A stretch of DNA of 64,000 nucleotides, from the NCBI GenBank assembly GCA_041601945.1, contig JBFIHG010000001.1, positions 1 to 64,000 on the forward strand, given 5' to 3'. The translations under genes and the position numbers were made by a program. This DNA comes from JBFJKD01 sp041601945. GTDB lineage: Bacteria > Pseudomonadota > Gammaproteobacteria > Pseudomonadales > Porticoccaceae. Of the stretch, positions 34,276 through 43,046 are shown piece after piece. The notes below the pieces were generated by a model. The model searched no databases, was not told the DNA's origin, and worked only from the letters and a program-made list of their open reading frames with translations. Positions within the stretch are counted from its first letter, which is position 1. The number at the start of each line of letters is the position of its first letter.

Positions 34276-35586
34276 ATGGAGCAGGCGGAATTCAATCGCG
34301 GATTACTGACGTTTATCGGCACTTCTCCGACACCGTTTCACGCTGTCGCAAATGCCGCCGTGCTGTTGCGCGAGGCGGGCTTTCACGAAATCGATAACGG
34401 TTGTAGCGAAGTATTAAGCGCCGGTCAGCGTTATTTCACCACCCACAACGGATCGTCCATCATTGCCTGGGTAATGGGTAAAACCGAGCCAGCGCAATCC
34501 GGCATACGTATGGTGGGTGCGCACACAGATAGCCCCTGTTTGATGATCAAGCCGCAACCGGAGCTTACTACCGCCGGTTATTTTCAGGTGGGCATAGAGG
34601 TTTATGGGGGCGCGCTGCTCAACCCCTGGTTCGATCGGGATCTGTCTATCGCTGGACGTGTGGTGTATCGGGACACCGATAGCGGACAACTACACCAAAG
34701 GTTGATCGATTTCAAAAAACCGGTAGCGGTGATTCCGAGCCTGGCCATTCATCTCGATCGCGACGCCAACACGGCCAGAACCGTTAACCCGCAAATCAAT
34801 CTGCCGCCGCTGTTGTTCCCGTTGGTCGACGGCCGCTACAAAACCTTTCGGGACTTGCTGGTTGGCGAACAACTTTCCGGTGTCGGCGCCAAAGGCGTGG
34901 AAGTCATCGACTACGAACTCAGCCTGTACGACACTCAACCACCGGCTCTGGTCGGCCTGCACGACGATTTTATTGCGTCCGCGCGGCTCGACAATCTGCT
35001 CAGTTGTTACACCGGCTTGCAGGCCATATTAAATGCGGACGACAGCGTCACCAGCCTGTTGGTGTGTAGCGATCACGAGGAAGTGGGCAGCGGTTCCGCC
35101 AGCGGTGCGCGGGGGCCGTTACTGCAATCGGTATTGAACAGTATGGTTCCCGAGCAGGCGCAACGCGCCACTGTGATTGCTCGGTCGCTGATGATTTCCG
35201 CCGACAATGCCCACGGCGTACACCCCAATTTCATCGACAAGCACGACGTGAACCACGGCCCCATTCTTAATCGCGGCCCGGTGATCAAAGTCAACAGCGG
35301 TCAGCGCTACGCCACCAACAGTATTACATCTGCCTTGTTTCGCCAGTGGTGCGCCCAGGAAAATGTGCCGGTGCAATCCTTTGTTACCCGCGCCGACATG
35401 GGATGCGGCAGCACCATCGGCCCGATCACCGCCACTGAAATTGGTGTGCCAACCCTCGACGTCGGTGTACCGACGTTCGCCATGCACTCCATTCGCGAAC
35501 TGGCGGGCTCTGAAGATGGGTTTGGCCTGTTCAAGGTTCTGCGCGCGTTTTATTGTCATCGGGACGCGTTAACCATTCCGGTCTGA
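34276..35586 (+). CDS. apeB: M18 family aminopeptidase
   Basis: This zinc aminopeptidase of the aspartyl aminopeptidase/ApeB family removes N-terminal residues in the cytosol. The ATG at 34276 gives 436 residues, after CTGAGG. Zinc ligands appear in the expected blocks: GAHTDSPCLMIKP (near residue 78), ARLDNLLSCY with its Asp, and SDHEEVGS with the catalytic Glu pair. The final His is in PTFAMHSIREL. It is convergent with the SDR gene, with an inverted repeat between them. Confidence 0.95.
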   Translation: MEQAEFNRGLLTFIGTSPTPFHAVANAAVLLREAGFHEIDNGCSEVLSAGQRYFTTHNGSSIIAWVMGKTEPAQSGIRMVGAHTDSPCLMIKPQPELTTAGYFQVGIEVYGGALLNPWFDRDLSIAGRVVYRDTDSGQLHQRLIDFKKPVAVIPSLAIHLDRDANTARTVNPQINLPPLLFPLVDGRYKTFRDLLVGEQLSGVGAKGVEVIDYELSLYDTQPPALVGLHDDFIASARLDNLLSCYTGLQAILNADDSVTSLLVCSDHEEVGSGSASGARGPLLQSVLNSMVPEQAQRATVIARSLMISADNAHGVHPNFIDKHDVNHGPILNRGPVIKVNSGQRYATNSITSALFRQWCAQENVPVQSFVTRADMGCGSTIGPITATEIGVPTLDVGVPTFAMHSIRELAGSEDGFGLFKVLRAFYCHRDALTIPV

Positions 35587-35599
35587 TCAGACCTTTTTT

Positions 35600-35620
35600 G
35601 TACTCGGACAGGCCGAGTAC
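35600..35620. repeat. 8-bp inverted repeat between apeB and the SDR gene
   Basis: GTACTCGG (35600-35607) and CCGAGTAC (35613-35620) form a perfect stem with a 5-base loop, between two convergent genes. A T run (about 35594-35599) precedes it on the plus strand, so a minus-strand transcript would read A after the stem. It is therefore not a typical terminator on either strand, but may still help stop convergent transcription. Confidence 0.5.
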
Positions 35621-35643
35621 CTGGACATTGGAGCGAACACCTC

Positions 35644-36396
35644 CTATTGCGCGCCCAGGCCGCTGTCCACCACAAATTCTGCGCCGGTAATAAATGCGGC
35701 TTCGTCAGAACACAAAAACAGCGACATGTAGGCGATATCAATGGGTCGACCAATTCTGCCCATGGGTGTGTGTTCTATCAGGCCTCCGAGTTGCTCGTCT
35801 GGCAACGACGCCAACAAAAGTGGTGTTTTAATAATGCCGGGGTGAACCGAATTAACCCGCACGCCCTGTCGCGCGTATTCCAATGCCGCCGATTTGCTTA
35901 GCAGACGCACTGCGCCTTTGGCTCCATGGTAGGCGATCATGCCGGGTGAGCCGACAATGCCGTACAGGGAGGAAATATTCGCGATAGCGCCATTGCCAGA
36001 TTTTCGCAGTTCAGGCATGACATGTTTCATGCCCAGCCACACACCGGTTTGGCAAATGGCAACAACGCGATTGAACGCTTCGAGGGTTTCACCCTCGACA
36101 CCCTCCATGCTGGCGACCCCGGCATTGTTTACCAGGGTAGTGATGGCACCGTAATGTTTAACCGTGGTTTGTACCAGCGCCGCCCATTCGGTCTCGCTGG
36201 TGACATCGTGGCGCACAAATATCGCATCGCCACCTTGCCCGTGAATGGCCGCGACTACCTGTGCACCGAGCTCCTCCTGAATATCGCTGATCACAACTTT
36301 TGCACCCTGTTGTGCAAATAAGTGGGCGTGTGCCTCGCCAATCCCGCTGGCGCCGCCGGTGATAATGGCTACTTTGTCTGCGAGCCTGTTATTCAT
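35644..36396 (-). CDS. SDR family NAD(P)-dependent oxidoreductase
   Basis: This 250-residue short-chain dehydrogenase has the cofactor motif TGGASGIGEAHAHLF (residues 14-28), NNAGVAS, and the catalytic Ser-Tyr-Lys in SSLYGIVGSPG and YHGAKG. The C-terminal block GRPIDIAYMSLFLCSDEA is standard. It resembles 3-alpha/20-beta-hydroxysteroid or glucose dehydrogenases, but substrate cannot be assigned. GAGGA precedes the start. It forms with the LLM-type gene upstream a minus-strand pair separated by 183 bp. Confidence 0.9.
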   Translation of the reverse strand: MNNRLADKVAIITGGASGIGEAHAHLFAQQGAKVVISDIQEELGAQVVAAIHGQGGDAIFVRHDVTSETEWAALVQTTVKHYGAITTLVNNAGVASMEGVEGETLEAFNRVVAICQTGVWLGMKHVMPELRKSGNGAIANISSLYGIVGSPGMIAYHGAKGAVRLLSKSAALEYARQGVRVNSVHPGIIKTPLLLASLPDEQLGGLIEHTPMGRIGRPIDIAYMSLFLCSDEAAFITGAEFVVDSGLGAQ

Positions 36397-36453
36397 TCGA
36401 TGTATCCTCTTATAGTTTTAGTGAGCTGTGTGGAGCTGTAAGAGTTGTCGGTA

Positions 36454-36504
36454 ATTCTGTGAGGTTTTGGTCAAAAGAACAAGGACAAAGGACAAACTGG
36501 ACAG
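36454..36504 (-). promoter_or_regulatory. Candidate promoter and TGTCC direct repeats upstream of the SDR gene
   Basis: Read on the minus strand, TGTCC occurs three times, with TGTTC as a possible fourth, spaced 9, 7 and 7 bases. A TTGTTC (36477-36482) and CAGAAT (36454-36459) pair with a 17-base spacer follows, which could be a weak promoter. The repeats could bind a regulator. The evidence is motif only. Confidence 0.3.
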
Positions 36505-36579
36505 ATCTTGTTATACGAGAGAGGTTCGTGAAAAAATATGCAAGAAAACAAAGTTGATATGCGAACACCAAGTATAAAT

Positions 36580-37497
36580 TTAATCTTCCAGCACAGACAA
36601 AACCTCGTCCAAAAAACACTGTGTTTGCAGCAGCATATCCCGATCGTTTTCCCCCAGCGGGCGCAGAATAAATTTTGAAATTCCCTGGTCGGCGTACTGA
36701 TGGATGCGTTCGATAATCTGTGTCGCGCCTACGGCGAGAGTGTGTGATAAATCCTGATCGGGAGCGAGCTTGCTGAAGCGGGTCAGCTCCCGCTGGCAGA
36801 TGGCATCATCCTGGGAGCCAAAATGGAAAAAGAAACCGGTACCGTAGTGTTCGTCGTCGATGGTGCGATTAAATTCCTTCAGGGCTGCGACGATGGCCCG
36901 TTTAACGAGGCCAGCGCGTTCCGGTGATTCCAGCCCCGCCTGCCAACCGGTGCCGATACGGGCGGTGCGTCTGATTGCGGCCTCGCTGCTGCCGCCGATC
37001 CACATAGGCAGTGGTTGTTGTACCGGCAGAGGCGCGATAACTGCGTCGGTGTACTGAAAATACTGGCCGTGCAGGGTCACCGAGTCTCCGCGCCACAGCC
37101 CGGCGATAATATCCAGGGCTTCGTCAGTGCGCTTGCCGCGCCCCCTGGTGTCGAGGCCGGTGGCCCGCCATTCCGGTGCGCTCTCCGTGCCTATACCGAA
37201 TGCAGGCAACAGACGGCCACCACTCAGATAATCAATGGTGGCGCATTGTTTGGCGAGCACGAGAGGATCGCGCAACGCGGCGGAGGCGACGTTCATGCCG
37301 AATTTAATGCGTTTGGTAGCGCCGGCTATCGCAGCCATGGCGCTCATGCACTCCAGGAAGGGTTCGTCGGATAGCAGGCGATCGGTCTGCCACAGGGAAT
37401 CCACGCCGCCCTGTTCGCACAGGGCGACCCATTGCCAAAAGCTATCGACGCGCTCAAATGGAAAGCGCGCCATACCCAGCCCAATGCCAATCGCCAT
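36580..37497 (-). CDS. LLM class flavin-dependent oxidoreductase
   Basis: This 305-residue protein belongs to the luciferase-like monooxygenase group, whose members use FMN or F420. The barrel start is IGIGLGMARFPFERVDSFWQW, followed by DSLWQTDRLL. The phosphate-binding region is around LPMWIGGSSEAAIRRTARIG. Substrate is unknown. It is the first gene of a minus-strand pair with the SDR gene and is divergent from the zinc-dependent dehydrogenase at 37712. The clustering suggests a shared, perhaps accessory, catabolic task; this is inference. Confidence 0.85.
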   Translation of the reverse strand: MAIGIGLGMARFPFERVDSFWQWVALCEQGGVDSLWQTDRLLSDEPFLECMSAMAAIAGATKRIKFGMNVASAALRDPLVLAKQCATIDYLSGGRLLPAFGIGTESAPEWRATGLDTRGRGKRTDEALDIIAGLWRGDSVTLHGQYFQYTDAVIAPLPVQQPLPMWIGGSSEAAIRRTARIGTGWQAGLESPERAGLVKRAIVAALKEFNRTIDDEHYGTGFFFHFGSQDDAICQRELTRFSKLAPDQDLSHTLAVGATQIIERIHQYADQGISKFILRPLGENDRDMLLQTQCFLDEVLSVLED

Positions 37498-37711
37498 TCT
37501 GTCCCCCGTTGCAGATACAACGTAATATGTCTGTTGTTGCCGTACGTAACCGTTGCTTCGCTCGGGAAGTTTACCCGCGATAGACGTCGACAGGGGACAG
37601 TATTAGTTTGCGCTAAAGCCTGGGAGCCAGATTCTTTATATAATTTTCAAGGTGATGCTTTAAGTAATGACAAGTTGCTAATTTAACCGATAACAAGAAG
37701 GTAACTATCCA

Positions 37712-38815
37712 ATGTCCAGTCGAGCCAGTAAACGAGCGGTGTTGGTCGAGCCCCATAAGCCGGTGCAAATTTGGGAGCACGAAGTGCCGTCTCCACAGGC
37801 GGGAGAAGTGGTGGTGCGGGTGCAGATGAGCGGCGTGTGTGGCACCGACGTACATTTCTGGCGCGGCGAGGTTGAGCTGCCGGGCCCGATGGTGCTGGGG
37901 CACGAAGGCATTGGCGCTATCGAGGAACTGGGGGAGGGTGTCACTACCGATTATGCCGGCACGCCGTTAGCCGTGGGCGACCGAGTGTACTGGGTGCCGT
38001 TGCACCCCTGTAATCACTGCCATGCGTGTACGGTAACCAAGGATTTTTCCCTGTGCGACAGCGCCATGGGAGACCTGTTTCGCGATGCCGCCACGCCGCC
38101 TTCCGCCTGTTACAGCGAGTTTGCCTGGCTGCCCGCCGGTATGCCGTTTTATCGTATTCCCGACGATACGCCGTCGGAGGCGGTGATCGCCTTTGGTTGC
38201 GCCATGCCCACCATGTTGCAGGGCCTGGAACGGTTGGGTGGTATTAACGTCAATCAGACGGTGGTGGTGCAGGGCTGCGGCCCGGTGGGCCTGGCCGCGA
38301 CATTGCTGGCGAAAGTGTCTGGTGCGCGAGAAATCATCGTTATCGGCGCACCACAACACCGACTGGATATGGCCCGTCGCCTGGGCGCGACCGCAACCAT
38401 TAACCTGACCGAAATGAAAGACGCGGGCGAGCGGGCGCAAAAAGTGCAGGAGTTGACCAATGGATTGGGTGCCGAGGTGGTCATTGAGGCGGCAGGGGTT
38501 GTGGAGGCCTTTGGCGAAGGGATAAAACTGGTGGCCAGAAATGGTCGCTATCTGATTGTGGGCCTGTGGTCCGCGCCGGGGACAGTTGCTGTGGAGCCGC
38601 GCTATATTAATAACAATAATATTCGCATTATCGGCACGGCGTTGTTTCAATCCCCCCACGTGTACGGCGCAATCCAGGTGGCGCAGCGCCACCACCTGCA
38701 ATTTCCCATGGCGGAGGCGGTGACCCATCGCTTTCCGTTGATAGATACGCAAAAAGCCCTGGAGGCGGTGGCGCGTATGGATACGGTAAAGGCGGTGATT
38801 GTTCCCAATGGGTAA
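37712..38815 (+). CDS. Zinc-binding alcohol dehydrogenase family protein (MDR superfamily)
   Basis: This 367-residue medium-chain dehydrogenase has the catalytic zinc site in GVCGTDVHFWRG and GHEGIG, and structural-zinc-like cysteines in CNHCHACTVTKDFSLC. The cofactor motif VVVQGCGPVGLAATLLAKV lies near residue 188. The substrate may be a sugar alcohol or threonine-like compound, but this cannot be decided. AGAAGG lies upstream of the ATG. A TATAAT-like -10 is at 37639-37644, without a good -35. It is divergent from the LLM gene. Confidence 0.88.
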   Translation: MSSRASKRAVLVEPHKPVQIWEHEVPSPQAGEVVVRVQMSGVCGTDVHFWRGEVELPGPMVLGHEGIGAIEELGEGVTTDYAGTPLAVGDRVYWVPLHPCNHCHACTVTKDFSLCDSAMGDLFRDAATPPSACYSEFAWLPAGMPFYRIPDDTPSEAVIAFGCAMPTMLQGLERLGGINVNQTVVVQGCGPVGLAATLLAKVSGAREIIVIGAPQHRLDMARRLGATATINLTEMKDAGERAQKVQELTNGLGAEVVIEAAGVVEAFGEGIKLVARNGRYLIVGLWSAPGTVAVEPRYINNNNIRIIGTALFQSPHVYGAIQVAQRHHLQFPMAEAVTHRFPLIDTQKALEAVARMDTVKAVIVPNG

Positions 38816-38871
38816 ATCCTTACGGCGCATCAAGTCCGACAGGTATTCCCGGCCAACTCCCAGGAGAAGTG

Positions 38872-39858
38872 ATGTACAACGAAGACGATCTTAATTCAGC
38901 GGTCCAGGCCGGGGTCATGAGCGCCCAGACCGCCGATGCGTTTCGGGCACACGTGGCAAGCCTGGATCACTCCCCGGCGGTGGATGAGGAGCATTTTCGG
39001 TTGATTACCGGATTCAATGATATTTTCGTGGTGATTGCGTGTGCCCTCCTGCTTGTTTCGGTGAACTGGATCGGCGCGGAGTTTGCGGCCTGGTTGGGTC
39101 CGTTGGGGGCTGCGGGTACCGCCTGGGGGCTCGCTGAGTTTTTTGTGCGCCAGCGGCGCATGGCGCTACCGGCGATTGTGCTGCTATTGGCATTTGTCGG
39201 CTATATTTTTTACGCCATTTACGCGGTGACGGGCGCAGAGAATGGGTATATTGCCAGCGGTGGCGCTGCGCTGGCGGCATGGTGTCACTGGCTGCGCTTT
39301 CGTGTTCCAGTCACGGTTGCCGCTGGTACAGCGGCAGTGGTGGGCACGATGATCAGCCTGTTGATTGTGGCGTGGCCGCAAATGAGGGACTATTTATTGC
39401 CCTTTGTATTTGTGGCGGGCATTGCGGTGTTTGCCTGGGCTATGTGGTGGGACACTGGCGATAAAATGCGTCTGACACGCCAGTCCGATGTGGCGTTCTG
39501 GCTACACCTGCTTGCTGCGCCCTTACTCGTTCACCCGGTATTTAGCGCAGTGGCATTTTCCGACGCGCAGCCCGGTGTGATTCAGGGAGGCGTGGTACTT
39601 GCGCTGTATATTGCCATTGCGTTGGTTTCGGTGGCCATCGATCGCCGCGCGCTGATGGTCTCGGCGTTGGCGTATGTGCTGTACGCATTTAGCTCGCTGT
39701 TGAAGATTTACGGTGTGGTGAGCCTCGGTTTTGCCCTCACCGCGCTCTGCGTCGGCAGTACGTTGTTGTTACTGTCCGCATTTTGGCACCCGTGCCGTGG
39801 GTTCGTGCTGAGTATGTTGCCGCCGACGGTCATCAACCGGTTGCCTGCGGCGCATTAA
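38872..39858 (+). CDS. Polytopic membrane protein of unknown function
   Basis: I do not recognise this 328-residue protein with confidence. It has a cytoplasmic N-terminal segment of about 50 residues (DDLNSAVQAGVMSAQTADAF) and then eight to nine hydrophobic helices. The soluble start followed by a membrane array is like DUF2157-type proteins, but I would not assign it. The ATG at 38872 follows AGGAG by five bases. It lies 56 bp after the MDR gene on the same strand and is convergent with queD. Confidence 0.72.
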   Translation: MYNEDDLNSAVQAGVMSAQTADAFRAHVASLDHSPAVDEEHFRLITGFNDIFVVIACALLLVSVNWIGAEFAAWLGPLGAAGTAWGLAEFFVRQRRMALPAIVLLLAFVGYIFYAIYAVTGAENGYIASGGAALAAWCHWLRFRVPVTVAAGTAAVVGTMISLLIVAWPQMRDYLLPFVFVAGIAVFAWAMWWDTGDKMRLTRQSDVAFWLHLLAAPLLVHPVFSAVAFSDAQPGVIQGGVVLALYIAIALVSVAIDRRALMVSALAYVLYAFSSLLKIYGVVSLGFALTALCVGSTLLLLSAFWHPCRGFVLSMLPPTVINRLPAAH

Positions 39859-39874
39859 AATGGCTGACGGTGCG

Positions 39875-40231
39875 TTATTCACCACGGTAGATGCAGCCAC
39901 TGGTGCAGGTTTCTCGTACGGCGATTTGGCTGAGGCCCGGTACCGCTGGTTGCATTCGCTGCCAGATCCAGCGCGCCAGGTTTTCGCTGGTGGGATTTTC
40001 CAGGCCAGGGATATCGTTGAGATAGCGGTGATCTAACTGTTCGAATACGGGTTTGGAGGCCTCGCCAATGGTGGCAAAGTCCATGACCCAGCCGCTCTCA
40101 GTGCCCACTGGGCCCTCGACATAGACCGAGATTTGATAGGAGTGACCGTGCAGTCGCGCGCACTTGTGCTCCGCGGGGACGTTGGGCAGGCGGTGGGCCG
40201 CTTCGAAGGTGAAGGATTTGTAAATTTCCAT
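39875..40231 (-). CDS. queD: 6-carboxytetrahydropterin synthase QueD
   Basis: QueD converts dihydroneopterin triphosphate to 6-carboxy-5,6,7,8-tetrahydropterin, an early step in queuosine (and preQ0) synthesis. The ATG at 40231 gives 118 residues, the usual length. The zinc histidines are in FEAAHRLPN and RLHGHSYQI, with the catalytic Cys in HKCARLHG. The later blocks are LDHRYLND and PTSENLARWIW. It is divergent from the tRNA cluster. The other queuosine genes are not in the window. Confidence 0.95.
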   Translation of the reverse strand: MEIYKSFTFEAAHRLPNVPAEHKCARLHGHSYQISVYVEGPVGTESGWVMDFATIGEASKPVFEQLDHRYLNDIPGLENPTSENLARWIWQRMQPAVPGLSQIAVRETCTSGCIYRGE

Positions 40232-40318
40232 GATCTCGCTGACTCGGTGGCCGGTTTTAAACGGGTGCCCATGGTAAAGGGCAGCCAATGCAAAGTATAG
40301 TCCGAGCGGGCAAAGCGT

Positions 40319-40346
40319 TTGACAGCTCAAGAGATTTCGGTAGAAT
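40319..40346 (+). promoter_or_regulatory. Strong sigma-70 promoter of the tRNA-Val/tRNA-Asp unit
   Basis: A perfect -35 TTGACA (40319-40324), a 16-base spacer and TAGAAT (40341-40346) are followed directly by the GC-rich discriminator GCGCGTC. Such discriminators are typical of stable-RNA promoters under stringent control. The predicted start, near 40353, leaves about 100 bases before tRNA-Val. Confidence 0.75.
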
Positions 40347-40452
40347 GCGCGTCTCGCTTTTTGGTGGCTTGGCGCTGGTTTCAAATAGCTCCAAAAGTGC
40401 CTGGCTTCAAAGTAGCAGGTTTGTCGCAACGTCCGTGCAATGGATAACCGAT

Positions 40453-40528
40453 GGGTGGTTAGCTCAGTTGGTAGAGCGACGGCCTTACAAGCCGTAGGTC
40501 ACAGGTTCGACCCCTGTACCACCCACCA
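40453..40528 (+). tRNA. tRNA-Val (anticodon TAC)
   Basis: The sequence folds as a full cloverleaf. The acceptor GGGTGGT pairs with ACCACCC, the D arm carries GCTCAGTTGGTAGAGC, the anticodon stem is ACGGC/GCCGT with loop CTTACAA, and the T arm is ACAGG-TTCGACC-CCTGT. The anticodon is TAC at 40486-40488, and the 3' CCA is encoded. It is followed 88 bp later by tRNA-Asp. Confidence 0.97.
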
Positions 40529-40616
40529 TTTTCCGCTTCAGTGCACCAGAGTTTCATTGAGCGAGGGACTGAGACAGGCAACACAGATTCAGTTTAATGT
40601 TTTTTAGTGTAACAAC

Positions 40617-40693
40617 GGACCGGTAGTTCAGCTGGTTAGAATGCCGGCCTGTCACGCCGGAGGTCGCGGGTTCGAGTCCCGTCCGGTCCGCCA
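40617..40693 (+). tRNA. tRNA-Asp (anticodon GTC)
   Basis: The sequence folds as a full cloverleaf. The acceptor GGACCGG pairs with CCGGTCC, the anticodon stem is CCGGC/GCCGG with loop CTGTCAC, and the T arm is CGGG-TTCGAGT-CCCG. The anticodon GTC is at 40651-40653 and the 3' CCA is encoded. It is probably co-transcribed with tRNA-Val. No clear intrinsic terminator follows in the 240 bp before nadK. Confidence 0.97.
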
Positions 40694-40934
40694 TTTGTAG
40701 TGCCCCTTCAAAGCTTCTTCTGTCGTGTTCAAAATAGTTCTCAAAGTGACTTTCAATTTAGTCCCCAATTCAATCTAGCACCCAGGCCGATTTTGTATTT
40801 TATGGGGCCTGAGCGATGTGTTGTACACGATAAAATTTCTGCATTTCTTTTCGAATCTACACGGATGGATACGCTGGTCACCGCAGTGCGGTGCTTGTGT
40901 ATAATCGGTAGTTATATTTTTTGCGGTACAGCCA

Positions 40935-41837
40935 ATGGCACATTTTCAACGCGTCGGGGTCCTGGCCCGCCTGCAACATCCCCAGGTACTGGGCAGTCTT
41001 GCCCATCTGGTGGATTTTTTGCGTGAACGTGGTGTAACGGTGGTACTCGAACCCAACACTGCGGCGCTGTTAAACCATGCCGACGTGACGGTTAGCGAGG
41101 ACGGTGACTTTGCCAAAGACGTCGACCTGGTCATCGTCGTTGGCGGCGACGGCAGTATGCTGAGCGGCGCTCGGGATCTGGTGGGTTACGGGGTGCCACT
41201 GCTCGGGGTTAACCGGGGGCGGCTGGGGTTTTTGACAGATATTCTGCCGGAAAATATGCAAACCCGTGTGGCCCGAGTGCTGGATGGCGATTATCGAGTG
41301 ACCGAGCGATTTTTGCTGGAAATGCAGGTGACCCGCAACGGAACTGCAATTGGTCGGGGCATTGCCCTGAATGATGTGGTGCTGCACCCTGGTCAGTCGG
41401 TGCGCATGATGGAATTTGAGCTGTATATCGACGGTGAATTTGTGTACAGCCAGCGTTCCGATGGCCTGATTGTGTCCACCCCGACCGGTTCGACCGCCTA
41501 TGCGCTGTCCGCTGGCGGCCCGATTATGCATCCCAAATTGGATGCCATTGTGCTGGTGCCAATGAATCCCCATACCCTGACCAGCCGCCCGATTGTTATT
41601 AGTGGTGATAGCGAAGTGGAGGTGCGTGTCGGTACCCGCAACGAACTGCACCCACGGGTCACCTGTGACGGCCAGCAGGAGGTTACTACCGAGCCGGGAG
41701 ATATTATTCGCATTGGTAAGTTGGCGCCGCCACTGCGTTTGATTCACCCGTCGGATCATAATTTTTACGAAGTGTGTCGCTCGAAACTCGGCTGGGGTAG
41801 TCGTCTCGACTCGTCGCGCGACGAAGAGCCGGGCTGA
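40935..41837 (+). CDS. nadK: NAD kinase
   Basis: NadK phosphorylates NAD to NADP, the only route to NADP in most bacteria. The 300-residue protein has the family GGDGS motif (residues 70-74 in VVGGDGSML), LLGVNRGRLGFLTD, the conserved NDVVLHPG, and TPTGSTAYALSAGGPI. A TATAAT (40900-40905) could be the -10 of its promoter, though a good -35 is lacking. It is followed after seven bases by a rhomboid-family gene. Confidence 0.96.
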   Translation: MAHFQRVGVLARLQHPQVLGSLAHLVDFLRERGVTVVLEPNTAALLNHADVTVSEDGDFAKDVDLVIVVGGDGSMLSGARDLVGYGVPLLGVNRGRLGFLTDILPENMQTRVARVLDGDYRVTERFLLEMQVTRNGTAIGRGIALNDVVLHPGQSVRMMEFELYIDGEFVYSQRSDGLIVSTPTGSTAYALSAGGPIMHPKLDAIVLVPMNPHTLTSRPIVISGDSEVEVRVGTRNELHPRVTCDGQQEVTTEPGDIIRIGKLAPPLRLIHPSDHNFYEVCRSKLGWGSRLDSSRDEEPG

Positions 41838-41844
41838 TTTCCCG

Positions 41845-42705
41845 ATGGCCGATGACCTTAACTGGACGCGAGTCGCCGGGTTTCCCTTGGAGCGAGATTT
41901 ACAACCCCTGTTGCGGGAAATTGAGCGTCGAGCAATTCCCTGTCGACTGGCGGTGGAGGGCGCAGAACAGGTGCTGTGGCTGACGAACGAACGGGATACG
42001 GCCACTGTGCTGTCGTTATTACAAACCGAGGTGGATACGGATCTGGCGGGCTCGTCCGGGTCTGTTTCGGTGTCCACTATGGCAGGTCTCGTCACCCGCT
42101 TCCCAGTGGTGTTTGCGGGGCTGATGCTGGCAATTCTCGGTGCCCTTGTGGCGCGCTGGGTCCCCGATTGGCTACATTGGCTGACCTTCCAGGATTTCTT
42201 AGAAGTTGACGCGACGACGCTCGGCTTTGTCAGCCTGAATGAAACCTATCAACGCGGCGAATATTGGCGTGTACTCAGTCCGACATTTTTGCACTTCGGC
42301 CTGTTCCACCTGGTATTTAACGCGCTGTGGCTGTGGGAATTCGGGCGACGGCTGGAATTAGTTGAGGGTAGTCGACGGTTTTTGCTGGTGTTTGTGGTGC
42401 TGGCGGTCGGGGCTAATGTGGGGCAGTACCTGTGGTCTGGGCCGTCCCTGTTCGGCGGATTGTCCGGAGTGATTTACGGATTGTTGGGCTATATCTGGAT
42501 ACGTCAGCAATTGGCACCGCACCCGGCTCTGGCACTGCCCAGAGGCATAGTTGTATTGATGCTGGTGTGGTTGGTGCTGTGTCTGGTGGGCATCGTCGAT
42601 TTTTTCATTCCCGGCAGTATCGCCAATGGGGCGCACGTCGTGGGCCTGGTCGTTGGCCTGGTGTGTGGCGCGCTATCTGCCATGGGCACGCCGCGGCGCA
42701 CCTGA
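41845..42705 (+). CDS. Rhomboid family intramembrane serine protease
   Basis: This inner-membrane protease cuts membrane helices. The 286-residue protein has a soluble N-terminal domain of about 80 residues, then six to seven membrane helices. The catalytic serine is S207 in FGGLSGVIYG and the catalytic histidine is H264 in NGAHVVGLVVG. HFGLFHLVFNALWLWEFG is the conserved L1/helix 2 block. The gene begins seven bases after nadK. The E. coli counterpart is GlpG, but this genomic position is different, so I give no gene symbol. Confidence 0.9.
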   Translation: MADDLNWTRVAGFPLERDLQPLLREIERRAIPCRLAVEGAEQVLWLTNERDTATVLSLLQTEVDTDLAGSSGSVSVSTMAGLVTRFPVVFAGLMLAILGALVARWVPDWLHWLTFQDFLEVDATTLGFVSLNETYQRGEYWRVLSPTFLHFGLFHLVFNALWLWEFGRRLELVEGSRRFLLVFVVLAVGANVGQYLWSGPSLFGGLSGVIYGLLGYIWIRQQLAPHPALALPRGIVVLMLVWLVLCLVGIVDFFIPGSIANGAHVVGLVVGLVCGALSAMGTPRRT

Positions 42706-42744
42706 GGGATTGTTTCGGCTCGCTTTATTCTTCTGGACGGACCT

Positions 42745-43044
42745 ATGGACTTACATAAATTACTCAGCGCGCTGACGCCGCAGATCTACGCTAATCTTTG
42801 TCGCGCGGTGGAGCTGGGACGCTGGCCCGATGGTAAGCACTTAACTGCGGAGCAGCGGGCGCTGTGCTTGCAGGCGGTGATCGCCTACGACGCCGAACAC
42901 AAACCAGAAAGTGCACGAGTGGGTTATCTTCCACCTAAGGTTAAGAGGGCCGCTGGCGGCGCAAGCGCGGTAAGGGCAGATGATGGCGGGGAAGCGGTTG
43001 GCGAAAATCCTGGCGCCGGGCAGCCGCTGCAGTGGCGTCATTGA
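42745..43044 (+). CDS. YeaC-family protein (DUF1315)
   Basis: This 99-residue protein matches the YeaC/DUF1315 family: LLSALTPQIYANLCRAVELGRW followed by GKHLTAEQRALCLQAVIAYD is the conserved core. The C-terminal 25 residues are Gly/Ala-rich and variable. Function is unknown. It lies 39 bp after the rhomboid gene and is close-coupled to the DUF2797 gene, whose ATG begins three bases after its stop. Confidence 0.85.
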   Translation: MDLHKLLSALTPQIYANLCRAVELGRWPDGKHLTAEQRALCLQAVIAYDAEHKPESARVGYLPPKVKRAAGGASAVRADDGGEAVGENPGAGQPLQWRH

Positions 43045-43046
43045 GT

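Noticed and set aside
37967..38833. 288-codon minus-strand frame opposite the zinc dehydrogenase
   Set aside because: The His/Arg/Gln-rich composition is typical of an antisense shadow, and the plus strand encodes a clear MDR enzyme.
41070..42095. 341-codon minus-strand frame opposite nadK
   Set aside because: nadK and the rhomboid gene are clear on the plus strand; the antisense product has no recognisable motif.
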